DNA of 64,000 nucleotides from positions 46,592,685 through 46,656,684 of the forward strand of contig CM053272.1 in the NCBI GenBank assembly GCA_028583415.1, written 5' to 3'. The first letter of the stretch is position 1; every line of letters begins with the position of its first letter. Below, piece after piece: positions 38,901-52,800 of this stretch. Made by a program: the position numbers and the translations under genes. The notes below the pieces were generated by a model, which saw only the letters and a list, made by a program, of their open reading frames with translations, was not told where the DNA came from and made no database searches. This stretch comes from Protea cynaroides. Lineage: Eukaryota; Streptophyta; Magnoliopsida; Proteales; Proteaceae.

Positions 38901-41900
38901 TGTTCATGACTTACTGACTCTAACTAAATTGGATGGCGCTAAAGGAAAGGTTCACTGTACTCTAATATTACCTATTGTCGTAGTATCGTCGGGGCATAAC
39001 AATATGTCACTCTTACATGACCGGAAAGTGGATATAACGTCAATAAAGTGTGTCAATACATGCATAACCCACTCGAGGAACACTGGACTGCCATCAATTG
39101 GATATTACGGTATCTTAAACACACTATGCTTTTTGGTTTACATCTTCAACGGGGCCATTCTCTACATTCGCAAACTTACTCTGACACAGATTGGATGGAA
39201 TGCCCGGAAGATCGATGATCTACCAATGGATATTGTATCTATCTGGGACCAAACCTTATATCTTGGAGTTCCAAAAAGCAAACCACAGTGGCTAGAATAA
39301 GCACCGAGTTCGAGTATAGGGGTCTTGCCAATGCCGCTGTCGAGCTCGCATGGTGACAACAATTGCTACATAAGCTACAAATTCATGCGACTTCGCCGCC
39401 AGTTCTTTGGTGTTACAACTTAGGGGCAACCTATCTCTCGGCCAACCCTTGGTTTCATGAACGTATAAAACATGTGGGCCTAGACTTTCATTTTGTCTAC
39501 AACAAGGTCTATGCCAAGGAGCTTGAAGTGCTATTGTTGTCTACTAAAGTCCAAATTACCAACATCATGACAAAGGCATTATAACACAACGGTTCTCTAC
39601 ACTACGTGGCAAGCTTACCGTACATACTACCCTGGTGCACTTGGGGGGCGGGGAGGTGCTAAGATCATACCGGAAACCTACGGATAAGATATCCGTAACA
39701 AACTTTTGAAACAATTCAAATTCCAACTGTTTACAAATGTGTTCGCAGCGGCTGTTGTAGATAAGTCGTGACTGTACATAATCTTTTGTAACAACTTATT
39801 TCTGGTTTCTCTCCAGCAAATCATGGAGAAACCAAACTGTTTTTTGAATCACAAGAATTCTATAAAATACAAATTTTGAATATGTTGAACATATCAGAGA
39901 AAGTTTTAACTCATTTAGATTTGTTTAGGTAGACACACAGTTTAATACCCGGATTCAAGTTGTTTGCTCTGATAAAAGGGGGAAGCATACGTATGGGGGA
40001 CTTCAGACCTTTTTTACCAACCACGGGATCATTCATCAGCTAGCTTGTATTGACATCCCCAACAAAATGGGGTGGCTGAACGAAAAAAACCATCATTTGT
40101 TGGAGGTTGCTAGAGGGCTATTGTTGCCATGCATGTTCCTAAGATTTTTTTGTCTGAAGCTCTTCTTATTGCAGCCTTCTTACCTAACCGCATGACTTTC
40201 AACATTATTTCCTTTAAATCCCCCTTGGAAGTTTTGCCCCTTCATAGTGCTGCTTTTCCTTCACCTTTGAAGATGTTTGGCTGCATTTGTTATGTGCATG
40301 TGAATAAATCTGCCTGCACCACTCTAGATCCTATGGCCCTCAATTTTCTCTTTCTTGGCTATTCCTCTTCCCGCTGGAGGCTCCTGTCCAAGGATGTCTC
40401 ATTTCTTCAGTTAATTTCCTTCTTTCAACTACCTCTTCAGGGGGGGAAATTGTGGTGGTAAAAGTTGTGAAGAGGTGGCCCCAACTCCAATCATATCTAT
40501 TCCTCCTTTTCTGATTGACGGGTAAGCATAAGAGTGTTGAATATGTTGACATTACTGAGGGGTAGCATGGGGTGGATCATACTGAGGAGCATAATGAGGA
40601 TGTGACTGAGGGGAACATTGTGATGATCAAACAGATATGAGACAGGGGGAGCTACTTGTGTACACTAAGAGAGGGAAGAAGAACTACCAGGAACCAACAA
40701 ATGACGGTTTGCAAAGGCACATGTAATCTACCCTCTACTCCTTTAGATTTCGATCTCCTTATCACTGTCTGCAAAGGCACATGGACTTGTACTAATCCTA
40801 AGAGGAGGGAAGCTATAAGCAAAGAAATGACGGCACTTGAGAATTTTCATACCTGAGATCTTGTTGAGCTCCCCAAGGAGCAAGTCCCCCTCGGATGCAA
40901 ATGGGTCTATACTATCAAGTCCCAATCCGATGGCAAAATCGAGAGGTACAAGGCTAGACTTGTTGCCAAAGGGTACACTCAAGTTTATGGGATTGACTAT
41001 CAAGAGACATTTGCTCCTGTGGCCAAACATAACTCCATAAGAGTTCTCTTATCTTTGGCTGTCAAACTGGATTGGCCCCTATATCAGTTAGATGTCAAAA
41101 ATGCATTTCTTCAAGGTAACCTAAAAGAAGAGGTATACATGCATTCTCCTCCAGGTTTCAAGTTTCTTTCTGCTAATGGAAAGGTATGTCGCTTAAAGAA
41201 AGCCTTGTATGGTCTCAAACAGTCCCCAAAGGCTTGGTTTAAGAGGTTTAGACAGGCCATCTTGGGACATGGATATACTCAAAGCCAAGCTGGATCACCA
41301 CCCAGGTTATAAGGCGGACCGATGATAGCATCACTACTCTCATTGTCTATGTTGATGATATTGTGGTGACTAGGAACCATGAGGAGAAATCAAGAAGCTC
41401 AAACTCTACCTGGCTCACCAATTTGAGATTAAGGACCTTGGACCTTTGAAATATTTCTTGGGCATTGAGGTTTCAAGATCACAGAAAGGGATCAGCATTT
41501 GTTAAAGGAAGTCTGTGTGGACTTACTCAAGGAGACTGGTTTTCTAGGTTGCAAGCCAGTCACTTCTCCCATCGACCAAAATCATAAGCTAGGTGATGAC
41601 TGTAGACAGCCCCAAGTTGATGCCGAGAAATACCAAAGATTAGTTGGTAAACTAATATATCTTTCCTTCAATCGCTAGATACTGACTATGCTGTTGGGGT
41701 GGTGAGTCAGTTCAAGCATGCTCTTTCAGAGTGGACATTTAGGGCCTGTTTGATAACACTCCAAAATCCGGATTTTAGCTCCTGGAGCCAAAATGAAGTA
41801 GAATCGCTTTTGGTAAACCGGTTCGGATTCCTTACTCCCACGGACTGAACCGACTCCATATGGACTCTAGAATCCAAATTTTTGGAGTACCAAATAGATG

Positions 41901-44900
41901 TTTTTTTTGCTCCGGAGTATATTTCGGGAGAAGAAAGAACCACCCCACACCACCACCACCACCGCTATCACCACCGCTATCACCACCACTCACCGCCACC
42001 CCCACCCAACACCACCACCCACCGCCACCACACACCCACCACCTCCACCACCGCCACCACCCACCACCACCTCCCACCACCCACCACCGCTACCACCCTC
42101 CTCCATCACCACACACTGCCACCCTCCACCACCACCCGCCCACCGCCACCTTTTGCCACCACCACCCACCCACCCACCACCGTCACCAACCATCACCACT
42201 ACCACTACTGCCACCATCCACCACCCACCATTACCACCCTGGAGCCCATGACAAAATTACATTACCAAACATGTTTCTACTCCCAAATACTCCTGAATCC
42301 TCTTAGAGCATAAGTAGAAATTTAAACTAGAAGTAAGGAGTCCGGAATGGAAGGTTTATCAAACGGGCCCTTAGATGTTGTGTATACTGCATTCTCAGAT
42401 ATTTGAATTCTAGTCGTGGCAAGGGACTTTTGTACTTCAAACATAATCACATGAAGATTGAGGCATTCACCGATGCTGATTGGGCAGGATCCATTTCTGA
42501 TAAGTTATCCACATCTGGTTATTGTACCTTGTTGGTGGCTACTTACTCAAAGGAGAAGCAAGAAACAATCTGTGGTTGCCAGATCCAGTGTTAAAGCTGA
42601 ATATAGGGCTATGGCTCATGGAGCTTGTGAGCTTTTGCGGTTAAACAAACTTGTCCAGGAATTGAGATCTGAAACCAAGGGACCAATGGGCTTGTATTGT
42701 GACAACAAAGCTGCTATTAGCATTGCCCACAATCTTGTGCAGCATGACCGGACCAAACATACCAAAGTTGATAGACACTTGATAAAAGAAAAGATTGATT
42801 ATGAACTCATTTACACTCTATTTGTGAGGACGGGTGAACAAGTGGCTGATATCTTCACCAAAGGATTGATTCCTCTCCATTTTAATAACCTCTTAGGTAA
42901 GCTGGGCATGTGTGATATATATTCCCTAGCTTGAGGGGGAGTATTAGGAATATGCTTGTAAGGGTATATTTGTCATATGGCATTATAGGTGTATTGTGTT
43001 GTTTTATGTAGAAAGCTATTCATGTTAATTGTACCTTTTGAGTTACTAGTTCATAATATAAGTGAGGTGTATGTCCAAATCGACACAACACACTCTTCCC
43101 TCATTTCTCTTGTCCTTTCTCTTCTCTCCTCTCTCTCTCTCTCTTCCATCAAAACTCTTCCGTTCTCCTTTCTACTTCATCTTCTTCCTTTGTGCTCAAT
43201 ATTCAACTAGTACAAGTGGAATATGTGGTCCCATTTTTGGGTGACCGTACATAGATATTTAATTAACGTAGGACCTAATTGGCTTACATACCATGTTGAA
43301 GTATCTAACCCAAAAGCATAAGCTATTAGGTGGAGAAACCAACTGGTATATTAAGACATCTCAGGTCTCAACGTTTTTCTAGTGTAGTGTGGGATTATTC
43401 CCAAGAGTTTAACAAAAAGGAAAGAGTCATAAAGCATTTTCTTTTTCACAATGAATCACTTCCTAGTATCTCTTTCAGTAGTTCATAGTGACAAGTAACT
43501 ATTTAATCTGAGCACAATATACTTTTTTCTGTGAATATTTCATAATATTTCCTGCAAATAGTTCCAAACAAGCTGTGCTATCTCAAGATCAGACATTTTG
43601 GTTGAATGTTTCCAAATATGTTCATCGCAATTTTTTATTCACAAAATAAAATCCAAAGAAATATTGCTTAAAAATGACAATTAATTCTCTCCAATTCTCA
43701 TGAAAATTTGACTGAAAGGTTTTAAAAGCCACTAATGTCTCCTTAAAGTGACTGAGGACAGCTTTCGATTTATTATATATCTGACTGAAGGAGCTTTTAT
43801 GGGCATTTGTTAGATTCTGTAACAAAATCAATCCAGAGGTTGTAATAGCTTAGTCCATTACTCCATTATGGGCCAGAGGCACTTCTGAGAGTTTATTCAA
43901 AGCTAAAAGAGGCATCACAATGGACTCTTCTTTCCTCATTCCCCCTTGTTGAATGTTCAGCAGATCATTCAAAAAGGTGAAGATAGAAGTAGACACTTAC
44001 TCATAAGGGGCAGGGAGATGGAATTCTTGTTGAGACTTGCGTTGGATGGAATGCAACATAGAGACATCCTCTCAGGCAAGCATATACATTATCAGTTATC
44101 ATGGGGATGGTTTAGGGGTGATCAAAGTTGACAAAATGGATACAGATGTCAGAAACAGTTTGACAGATGCAAACCGAAAGCTGCTTACAAGTTACAAAGA
44201 TACCTTATCTGAGAAATCAAAACAACAAGGAAGATAGGAGGCAAACAGCAAGGAAAATGGATAGGAAACTAATGCGAAACATGAGCAACAGCAGGGTAAA
44301 CAACAAAAGAATAGGAGTTTTTTAGAAAAATATAGAGTGAGAGGAGACTAAAAAATAAATTTTAAAAGGGATCAAAACTCTGGACTGCATGTCACTTACC
44401 TTTTCACGTCTACTTTATTCATTCATGCCGTGTTCTGATCATCAGAATAAGTATCAGATTTTCAGAAACAATGAAGATAAATCACCAAATATCTTTAGAA
44501 CCAAAGCTCCACCAATGTACTCGAAGTTACTCAATCCTATGGTCATCAATTGTGAAGAGAAAAGAGATACTTCCTGAGATGCAGAAAAAGGGTATCAGAT
44601 CTGACATGATCATAATCAATTGGAGATTTAATTCCAATGAGCCTCAAATGGTCTAATTTATCTAATTGTTTACTATCTATTCATATTTTCCATTCCCACA
44701 TGGTTCTCTTTCCAACACCTGGTCCGCAGGTTGGGGCGGTTCAAGTTTCTAGAAATCAGAATAGCATCAGTGTAATTTTAAAAAGGTTATGGCTAGAGCA
44801 AATGACTTGTTCCAAAATGTAACATCCAATAGGATGGCAACATGAGTCAAGTGTACGAGGGTGACCAGATGAGGGAATTTTGATACAAGCCCCCCCCCCC

Positions 44901-46830
44901 CCAACCCACCCACACGCACACACACACAAAAAAGAAGAAGATAAAATTGCTAGTATATTAGAAAGGTGGAATCATAAATGAGGGACTGATCCATCAAACA
45001 AGGACTACTACCTAGGATAAACCTATATAGAACAAGGGCGGATCCAGTGCACGAGACTACCACCACTGTGGGGTCTGGAGAGGGACCAATGTACACAGCC
45101 TTACCCCCGTATTGCAAAGAGGTGTTTCTGGATTTGAACCCATGACCCAGGCCACAATGGAGCAACCTTACAATAGCACTAAGGCCCACCCTCTAATAAG
45201 CTTATTTAGGCAAATAATTTTTTTTTTTTTTTTGGGTTGTTTACTTGTTTATGAACATATGAATAACCTCTTGATCTTCTCCAAATTCATAGCATTCACC
45301 ATAGGACAGGCATTTATTTATGTGTGTCTAAATATAGCAAGTAAGAAGTATGTGAATACAATCAAATTCAGATCTTAAAATAAATCATAGCATATTGCTT
45401 TGTGATATTGACTATTTCATTTCCAATACCAAGAGCTCAGATGTTATTGCAATCAACAGCAGACCTTGATCATAGCAGTCAATAATAAAGACATATTCTG
45501 CAAGCAAATATTCTTAAAATATGCAATATTTATTCCAATATGTATCCACAGACAAAGTCGGAAGATGTTATACATACGACCAAATGCCACGATCACCATC
45601 AGATTCTCCCATCACATGATGTAGCAGAACATATCCACTCCCTGGTGTATGTACACTTCCCTAACACACAAAGCAAGACAAGCAGATTCAACAAACAAAC
45701 AAGAGAGTGGACAACCAAATCAAGAAAAAAAAAAGATTTGGATTTATATATATGCAAATAAAAAGATGTATGATTTAATAAACCCTCAGTAATAGGTAAT
45801 AAAATATCTTTCTAGTAGATTAATCAAAAAAATATTTGTTTGCACAACCAACCCAGTCAGATGACTTTGGCCAAGAATGTTGTTCGACATTCATGATTCA
45901 TCAAACCATACTTATAAACTGTGTCCTTAGCACTCAAGGATACAAATATGGCCTTTGGATACCCCCCTGCAGTATTGATGAGTGTTAAAAAACAGGGCGG
46001 GGGGGTTGAAGGGGCCAAAAACAGTAGGTACAATGGAAACTTACTCTGGCTCAACTAAATTCTACTAGGCCCAATAAAACCAAGAACAAGAAAGCAATAA
46101 AAGGACATAAGAAGAAAGCACTGAAAGGGGATTTAGCTTAACTATTTGGTGGGGACATGGTTTTAAAACTCAACCGAGATGGGTCGAGATCTCGACCCTC
46201 TCGATAGTCTCGATTGGCTCGAGTCGAGAATTAGGTTCGAAACTGGGTCTCGACCAGTTCTCAACCGATCTCGACCAGTTTCGAACTGGTCTCGACAAAT
46301 CTCGACCCAATTCGATTTTATTGAACATGTTTCGACTGGTTTATGTTATAAATAGGAGTCTCGGTCGAGATCTTGACCGAGAATCATTTTTTCTCTAAAA
46401 TCTTTCTGTTATCTTCTCTCCTCCATTCCTTCTTCTCCAACCTTGCATTTAAGGTTCGAAAACCCCTGTTCTTTGCAAATCTCTCCATCAAAATGCTGTT
46501 GGACCCACATTTTGACCTGTTCTTGGCAAATCTAAGGTTTGAGGTATAGTTTTTTTCCCCTAAAACATACTTTTTTACATGAATATGTTCAATACATGTT
46601 GGTTCATCATGAAATTTATATATGTGAGAATCATTAGGCCGATCTACAACCTCATCCTTTCGAAATTATTTTCTTGCATATATATTTTTTATTTTGATTT
46701 TTTGTTAAAAAAATATATTTTTCAGTAATTAAAAATTAAAAAAATATGATAAATATTAATTAGACGGTGTTGAAAATATACTATGATGAACACCGTTGGC
46801 CGATCTACGCGGCCACAGTTTCATTTTTTT

Positions 46831-46880
<50 letters not shown>

Positions 46881-49800
46881 ATATATTTTTTGTTTAAAAA
46901 AATAAAAAATACATTTCTTAAATATTAATCGGTTTACTTTCAAAATAATATATGTTGAACGCCGTTGGCCTATCTACGCAGTCATAGTTTTAGTTTTTTT
47001 TTTCTGTACATATTTTTATTTTTATGAATTTTTTATTAATAAATCCTATTTTTCAGAAATAAAAAATTAATAAAAAAATATTAATACTTATCTATTGGTG
47101 TTCAAAATAATATATGTGGAACACCGTTGGCCAATCTACACGTTAAGGTTTCAGTTTTTTTTTCTGTATATATTTTTATTTTTATGAATTTTTTATTAAT
47201 AAATCCTATTTTTTAGTAATAAAAAAATAATAAAAAATATTAATATTTATCTATTGGTGTTCAAAATAATATATGTTGAACACCATTGGCCAATCTACGG
47301 TTCCATATTGTCGGATTATATTTTTGGAAAAATAAATTATTTTTATTTAATATCCGAAATTATTAATAATATCTAAATAATTATGGAAAATTAGGAAAAA
47401 TATTCTATTTTCTTATAACATAGTTTTAAAATTTTGAAAAGTAATTTCAATGTGTTTTGAGTTGTATTCTCATATTTGATGCTTTTATGTTCTTTAATTT
47501 TAAGTTTTATTAATATAAATCTATTGATTTAAATTTCTCTATTTATCATTTTATGTAACAGTGTCTCGTTCTAAATATTATGGCTGCTTCGGGTTCTCGT
47601 GAGGGAGGTGGTGATGCTGGTCATTCTGACATGGTTTGGCAGTATTGTACCACCATTGACGGTGATAGAAAGAAAACCCAATGCAAATTCTGTGGGAAGA
47701 AGCTTATGTCTAGTGGGATTATCAGACTTAAACAATACTTGAGTGGGACTTCTACAGACGTGGCAAAGTGTGCTATAGTTCCTGTGGAGATTACCAGGGT
47801 CATAGCTGCACAGATGAAGGGAGGCCAGCAGAGAAGTCAGAGAAAGAAAAAAGTAAACAACAATTTGATGAAGCAATCTAAGGCACAGGGCGTGGTTTGG
47901 ATGATGACAGTTCAGATGATGATGGTTTAGATACCAGGGGTTTGACTGAGGAAGAGGCCAAAGATCTGAGATGGGCAACAATGGTTAGTAAATTCAGCCA
48001 TGAGATGGAAATGGAAAGGTTGAGGCAAAGAGCCTTAGGGGCAGGTGGTAGTAGATCATTTCAGCAGCCTGAAGAACCACAAACACGGAGTAAGGGAGGG
48101 TTGGCTTCTATGTTTAGAAGATCAAAAAGTACTAGAGCACAACCCCAAACACCACCACCTGCTGCTAGGTATGAGGATTATGTTGAGATTCTACAGCAGG
48201 ATCCAGCAGTTTTTAGAAAGGCTAGCGCCAAACAGAGGAGATTGAAGAGTATGTGGAACTAGAAGGGTACAAAAGAATTTATTGGGGATGCCTTTACTAG
48301 GTGGTCCATCTATAATAGTATCCCAGCAAATGCCAGTGGTGGCCCATACTATCAGCCTTTCTTTGATGCAATTGCTCAGGCTGGTCCTGGTATTAAAGCC
48401 CCCACTCCATATGAAGTGATGAATGTCAATCTCCCAAGAATTAAAAAAGAGCTAGCAGTATGGATGAAAGGGGGTTTAAGGAATAACTGGGGTACATATA
48501 GGGTCACTATTATGTGTGATGGTTGGACTGGTCCCACTAAAAAATCCATCATCAACTTCATGGTCTACAGTGATGGGAAGACAACATTCTTGAAGTCTGT
48601 GGATGCATCTGTATGCACAAAAGACGCTGACTACATCTATGGATTGCTACAGACAGTGGTGATGAAGTTGGTGCTACAAATGTGGTAAATATTGTGATAG
48701 ACAATGGTAGCAACTATAAGAAGGCAGGAAAGATGATGATGGCTAATTATAACCTTTTTTGGACTCCATGTGCTACCCATTGCATTGACTTGATGTTGAA
48801 GGATATGGGCAAAATCCAAAAAGTAAAGCAAGTGGTTGAACAAGCACGCCAGGTGACAACATTTGTATACAACCATGGCTATTCTTTGAACTTGCTGAGG
48901 GAGAGATGTGGAGGGGACTTGGTAAGATCCGGCATTACCAAATTTGCTACCAACTACATAGCACTAAAGAGCTTTCAGGCAAATATGGTAGGCCTCAGAT
49001 CAATGTTTGCATCTGAGGACTGGTTTGGGTGGAGGAAGTCCAGCTATCCTGCTGAGGTTCAAGCACAGACTACTATAGCTTCAGAGGAATTTTGAAGAAC
49101 ACTGAAGGATGTAGTCAAAATTTTAGAACCAGTGGTGAAGGTGCTAAGATTAGTGGATACAACATTCCAGCCCACCATGCCACATTTATATGCTGCCATG
49201 GATATGTTGAAAGACCGTATAAAAACTGTGCTTCTACGTGGAAACAAATATTTTGTGAAGATTATCAAAGATCAATGGGAGAGTCAGCTGATGCACCCAT
49301 TGCATAAGGCTGGTGAGTATATTTAATAATGTCTTTAATTTAGTTCTACTTAATAGTTAGTACTCTATTTTAATTTGGCGACTCATATTTTGCAGCATAC
49401 TATTTGAACCCCAAGTATCAATATTCACATGTGTTTGGGCTCAATTCTGACCTTATCGGTGCGATAAAAGATGTTGTGGCAAAATTGGTGCCAGATTATA
49501 CTGTACAAGCACTGGTCAATCTAGAGGTGAGTTGTATGGTTTAAGTGTTGAATTATTTAAATATTCATATATTATAATGGCTAATGGTTATAAATTTTGA
49601 AATAGGTGTAGATTAAAACGTTAAGAGATGGTCTTGGGAGTTTTGGAACTCCCGCCGCAATGGCTGGACGAAATAAGACCGATCCTAGTATGGAATTATG
49701 AAAATTGAAATTTTCAAGTAACATATCTTATTTAATATGTGTATTAAAATGTGTTCTTCATCTTGTGCAGCTGAGTGGTGGTTGTTGTATGGCGAGCATG

Positions 49801-52800
49801 CAGTTGAGTTGAGGAGAATAGCAATCAAAGTCCTATCTCAGACATGTTCTGCATCTGGGTGTGAGCGAAATTGGAATACTTTCTCCCTTATCCATTCAAA
49901 GAGGCGAAATAAATTGGGCTCTCAAGGGCTAAATGACTTGGTGTACGCCCATTACAACATGAGACTGAGGGTACAATGCTTGAAATTTGAACAAAGAAAT
50001 GAACAAGAGTTGATCGAACTAGCCGACGTCTTCCAACTATCTTTCAGATGAAGAGGATCCCTGTGTGGAATGGGTGAGAGACAGAGCAGTTCCAGTGATG
50101 GATGAGCTTGGTGGGATGCCCGACCCCACTGTATCTGCTCCGATGAGGTCTAATCTCAAGCAGTTTATGTCCTCGGATGAGGGTCACGTACACCCACAGT
50201 CGCCTAGACCGTTTGACCCCCCAGCTGGTAGTGACCCAGAAGGCGATGATGATACAATGGATCAAAGTAGCTGGTCAGCTTCTGATAGTAGTGGTGATGA
50301 TGGTAGTGGTGGTGATGAGGGTGGTAGTGGTAGTGGTAGTGGTAGTTATGATGGTGGTGGTGGTGGTGGTGGTGGTGGTGGTGGTGGTGGTGATGGTGGT
50401 GGTTATGATGGTGATGGTGGTGATGGTGGTGGTTATGATGGTGATGGTGGTGGTAGTGGTGGTGATCCTAGACTGACTGTACCCATTATTAGATGGACCG
50501 GCGAGAGTCAGTATATACACGCTATATAGGATCCAGATCATGGTGGACGCGCATCTTCATCACGGCCTACGACTGGGTATACACGTAGGTCTCGTCAACG
50601 GGAACGCCCTTTGCAACCAGTGGAAGAAGAAGAAGATCAACGGGAGCAAGGGCAGTGGAGTGCTCATGGATTTGGCACCACTTTGGCGTACAGTTCTTAT
50701 TCTGGTGATGATGACTGCATGATGAGAAGTGCATATGATTATTCCGCTGATACTAGTAATGCTACATCACAGACTGGCTCAAACTTTGTGGACAATCTCT
50801 TTTCAGTCCCAAATTTGCAGAGAACCACTCCCCCACACCAGCCAATATATGCTCACTTTACTCCACATTATAGTGAATTGTATCAAAGGTTAGGTATCTT
50901 TAGAAACTTCCCGGATCATGTGTATGAGAAATATGTGGAAGGCTACCAGACCTTCTATAGCTGAAGGATGTCATGGCAGGATTTTGTTTATCAGACCGAG
51001 ATATATTTTCTTCAGCAAAGTCAATCTGATCAGATGGAACTAACACGCCACTCCACATATGATTAGACATTGGGATGGATTGATGGGAATGTATTATTTC
51101 ATTTTGAGCATTTAAGTCTTTCATATAATGAGCATTTGTGAGTTATGCCATTTTGTAGGATTTATGATTTATGAGTGTATGATTTTTAGACAATGTGATC
51201 ACTTTTTATTCTTCAAATGTGTTTATATATATTAAATAAGTATTTTCCTGCAATATATAACCTTAAAATGGCTTTAAAATGGCCTTAAAACATCAAAAAA
51301 TGGCTTAAACCATAAACAAAAAAAACCCTGTCAAAACTCCCATTTTCAGGTTCTCGCCGAGATCTAAGTCGAAATCTCGGTAATCTCGGTTTTCTCAAGG
51401 GTCGAGACACCCTCGAGATCTGAGATTTCGAACTATGGGAAGGGATAAAACAAAGTGATTGCATAGGATCAATCCACTAGGCTGACTCGCCTGCTAGAAA
51501 GTTGGCATCCACTGGAGCCATATATCATAAATGAGCCCAAGGAACACTCTCAAGGATATGACTTTCACAGTATTGAATCGCAGATTTTCTAAGAATAGGT
51601 GGCCCAATTAGAAGAAAGACATTTCAAGATCATAGAAACCCAACAACAAGATTGGTAGTCAAGATTACTAATTACAAGGCTCAGTCATGATATGGTCTTG
51701 ACTCTACATGAACTTCCATATTCTCTTGTTAAGGATGGTTAAATATATGAATAGTTAGGAAAATAACAGAATCCATGGAATAATATGATCAACAGAACAA
51801 CCTTAAAGTTGCAATTCATCCTCTCTTTTTCTTGCATCATTTTACCTCCCTTTCTTTTTCCTATTAATACCATCTCATTCTCAACAGCCAGAATAAGTTA
51901 AGAAGTCATACCGTGGTCCCAATCACACCATCTGTTGCCAATGTTGCCTTTAGTACATCACTCTGAAAATAGCAAATATGATAGTGAGATTTCAATTAAT
52001 AATGAAATTTAAACTTTTTGGGCTTTCTTTTAGACAAAGCATAAAAACAGAACCAGAAACATTTGGAATCAACTTGGTCAAGGTTCTGCACATTAAAAGC
52101 TTCTAATGAAACATTCAACATGAGAAACAAACATTCCAACAAGAAATCAGAAAAAAAAAAATGTTACTGGATTTTATTGGAAAATCAGTTTGTGAAATCC
52201 TATTGAAGAACGAACGCTATATTTCAAACTAAAATGAGGGTTAAGGACCCCAGAAAATTTCCCCCCCAAAACAAAAAAAAAAAAAAAAAAAAAAAAGGAA
52301 GAAGAAGAAGAAGAAGAAAGAAGAGAGAAATGATACCTAGGACAAAACAAACCATATGACATATGCCAATTAAGTGTAAAATAAGACTGCCACTGAATAT
52401 GAATATCAGGTAAACACCTCAAACTTGTAGCCAAAAAAGACATCATTAGCCCTTTCCGCAATTTTATAATAGGGTTCAGGATGATTGAAGATGTGTTTAT
52501 TTAGTTCCTTCCAAACACTCCACATTGCTGTCTCTGGGATTAAATTCCATAATCTACAACCAAGAGAACAAAAAAAAAAAAATGTGAATCCACAGCTCAC
52601 CATTAAGGTCCATAACCTCAATGGCATATCCTAGATGAACCCAATTATGCTAAGAATCTTTCCCTAAACCTTGCAAGCAAATTGGCAATAATAAAAAGCT
52701 ACGAGGAACAGGTTACCTATCCATCATCTATGAAATATATATTAGAGAGGCATCAACTCGTGGACATAAATTATCAGCAGTTACAGTTACAGAGATATCT

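Larger units (their letters stand above)
33160..42934 (+). pseudogene. Copia-1 gag-pol remains
   Basis: Gag occupies about 33160-34080: a UBN2-type stretch (WETENSLVMTWLIFSM) and a zinc knuckle (CEHCRKLAHTKEFCWEIH). A protease-like part with an ATYHMTG motif starts near 34327. The integrase start is at about 34910-35075 and its continuation after Copia-2 at about 39930-40380. Reverse transcriptase is at about 40860-41400 (WPLYQLDVKNAFLQG, IVYVDDIVVT) and RNase H at about 42460-42870 (EAFTDADWAG, AEYRAMAHGACELLRL, ADIFTKGL). Several in-frame stops and frame changes make this a pseudogene. Confidence 0.82.
32565..43208 (+). mobile_element. Copia LTR retrotransposon (Copia-1), interrupted by Copia-2 and a MITE
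   Basis: The 5' LTR is about 32565-32785 and the 3' LTR 42942-43208 (shared text: gggtatatttgtcatatgg, tcataatataagtgaggtgt, cttctcctttctacttcat). A primer site like initiator tRNA-Met (tggtatcatagc) starts at 32786, and a polypurine tract (ttgagggggag) precedes the 3' LTR. Gag, protease, integrase, reverse transcriptase and RNase H follow in Copia order, all with stops. Copia-2 sits in the integrase (35079-39927) and a Tourist MITE in the pol tail (41742-42370). The 5' LTR start is uncertain because its first bases have diverged. It lies antisense in PYROXD2 intron 6. Confidence 0.87.
46156..51437 (+). mobile_element. hAT transposon, family C, 5.3 kb with broken transposase
   Basis: The left end catggttttaaaactc and the right end, as complement, catagttcgaaatctc are inverted. 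The flanking octamers ggtgggga (46148-46155) and ggaaggga (51438-51445) match at 6 of 8, as in an old insertion. The left end contains a perfect 18-bp palindrome, gggtcgagatctcgaccc (46181-46198), and many cgagat/ctcgac motifs. The right end has gggtcgagacaccctcgagatct. The body encodes a BED-DUF659-hAT transposase. It fills most of PYROXD2 intron 5, opposite to the gene. It is the probable parent type of the two small family C elements in intron 7. Confidence 0.88.

Noticed and set aside
41832..42313. Long His/Pro-rich and Gly/Trp-rich frames
   Set aside because: Products of the CAC repeat block within a Tourist MITE.
50275..50541. Thr/Ile-rich minus-strand frame
   Set aside because: Shadow of the GGT repeat tail of the hAT transposase region.
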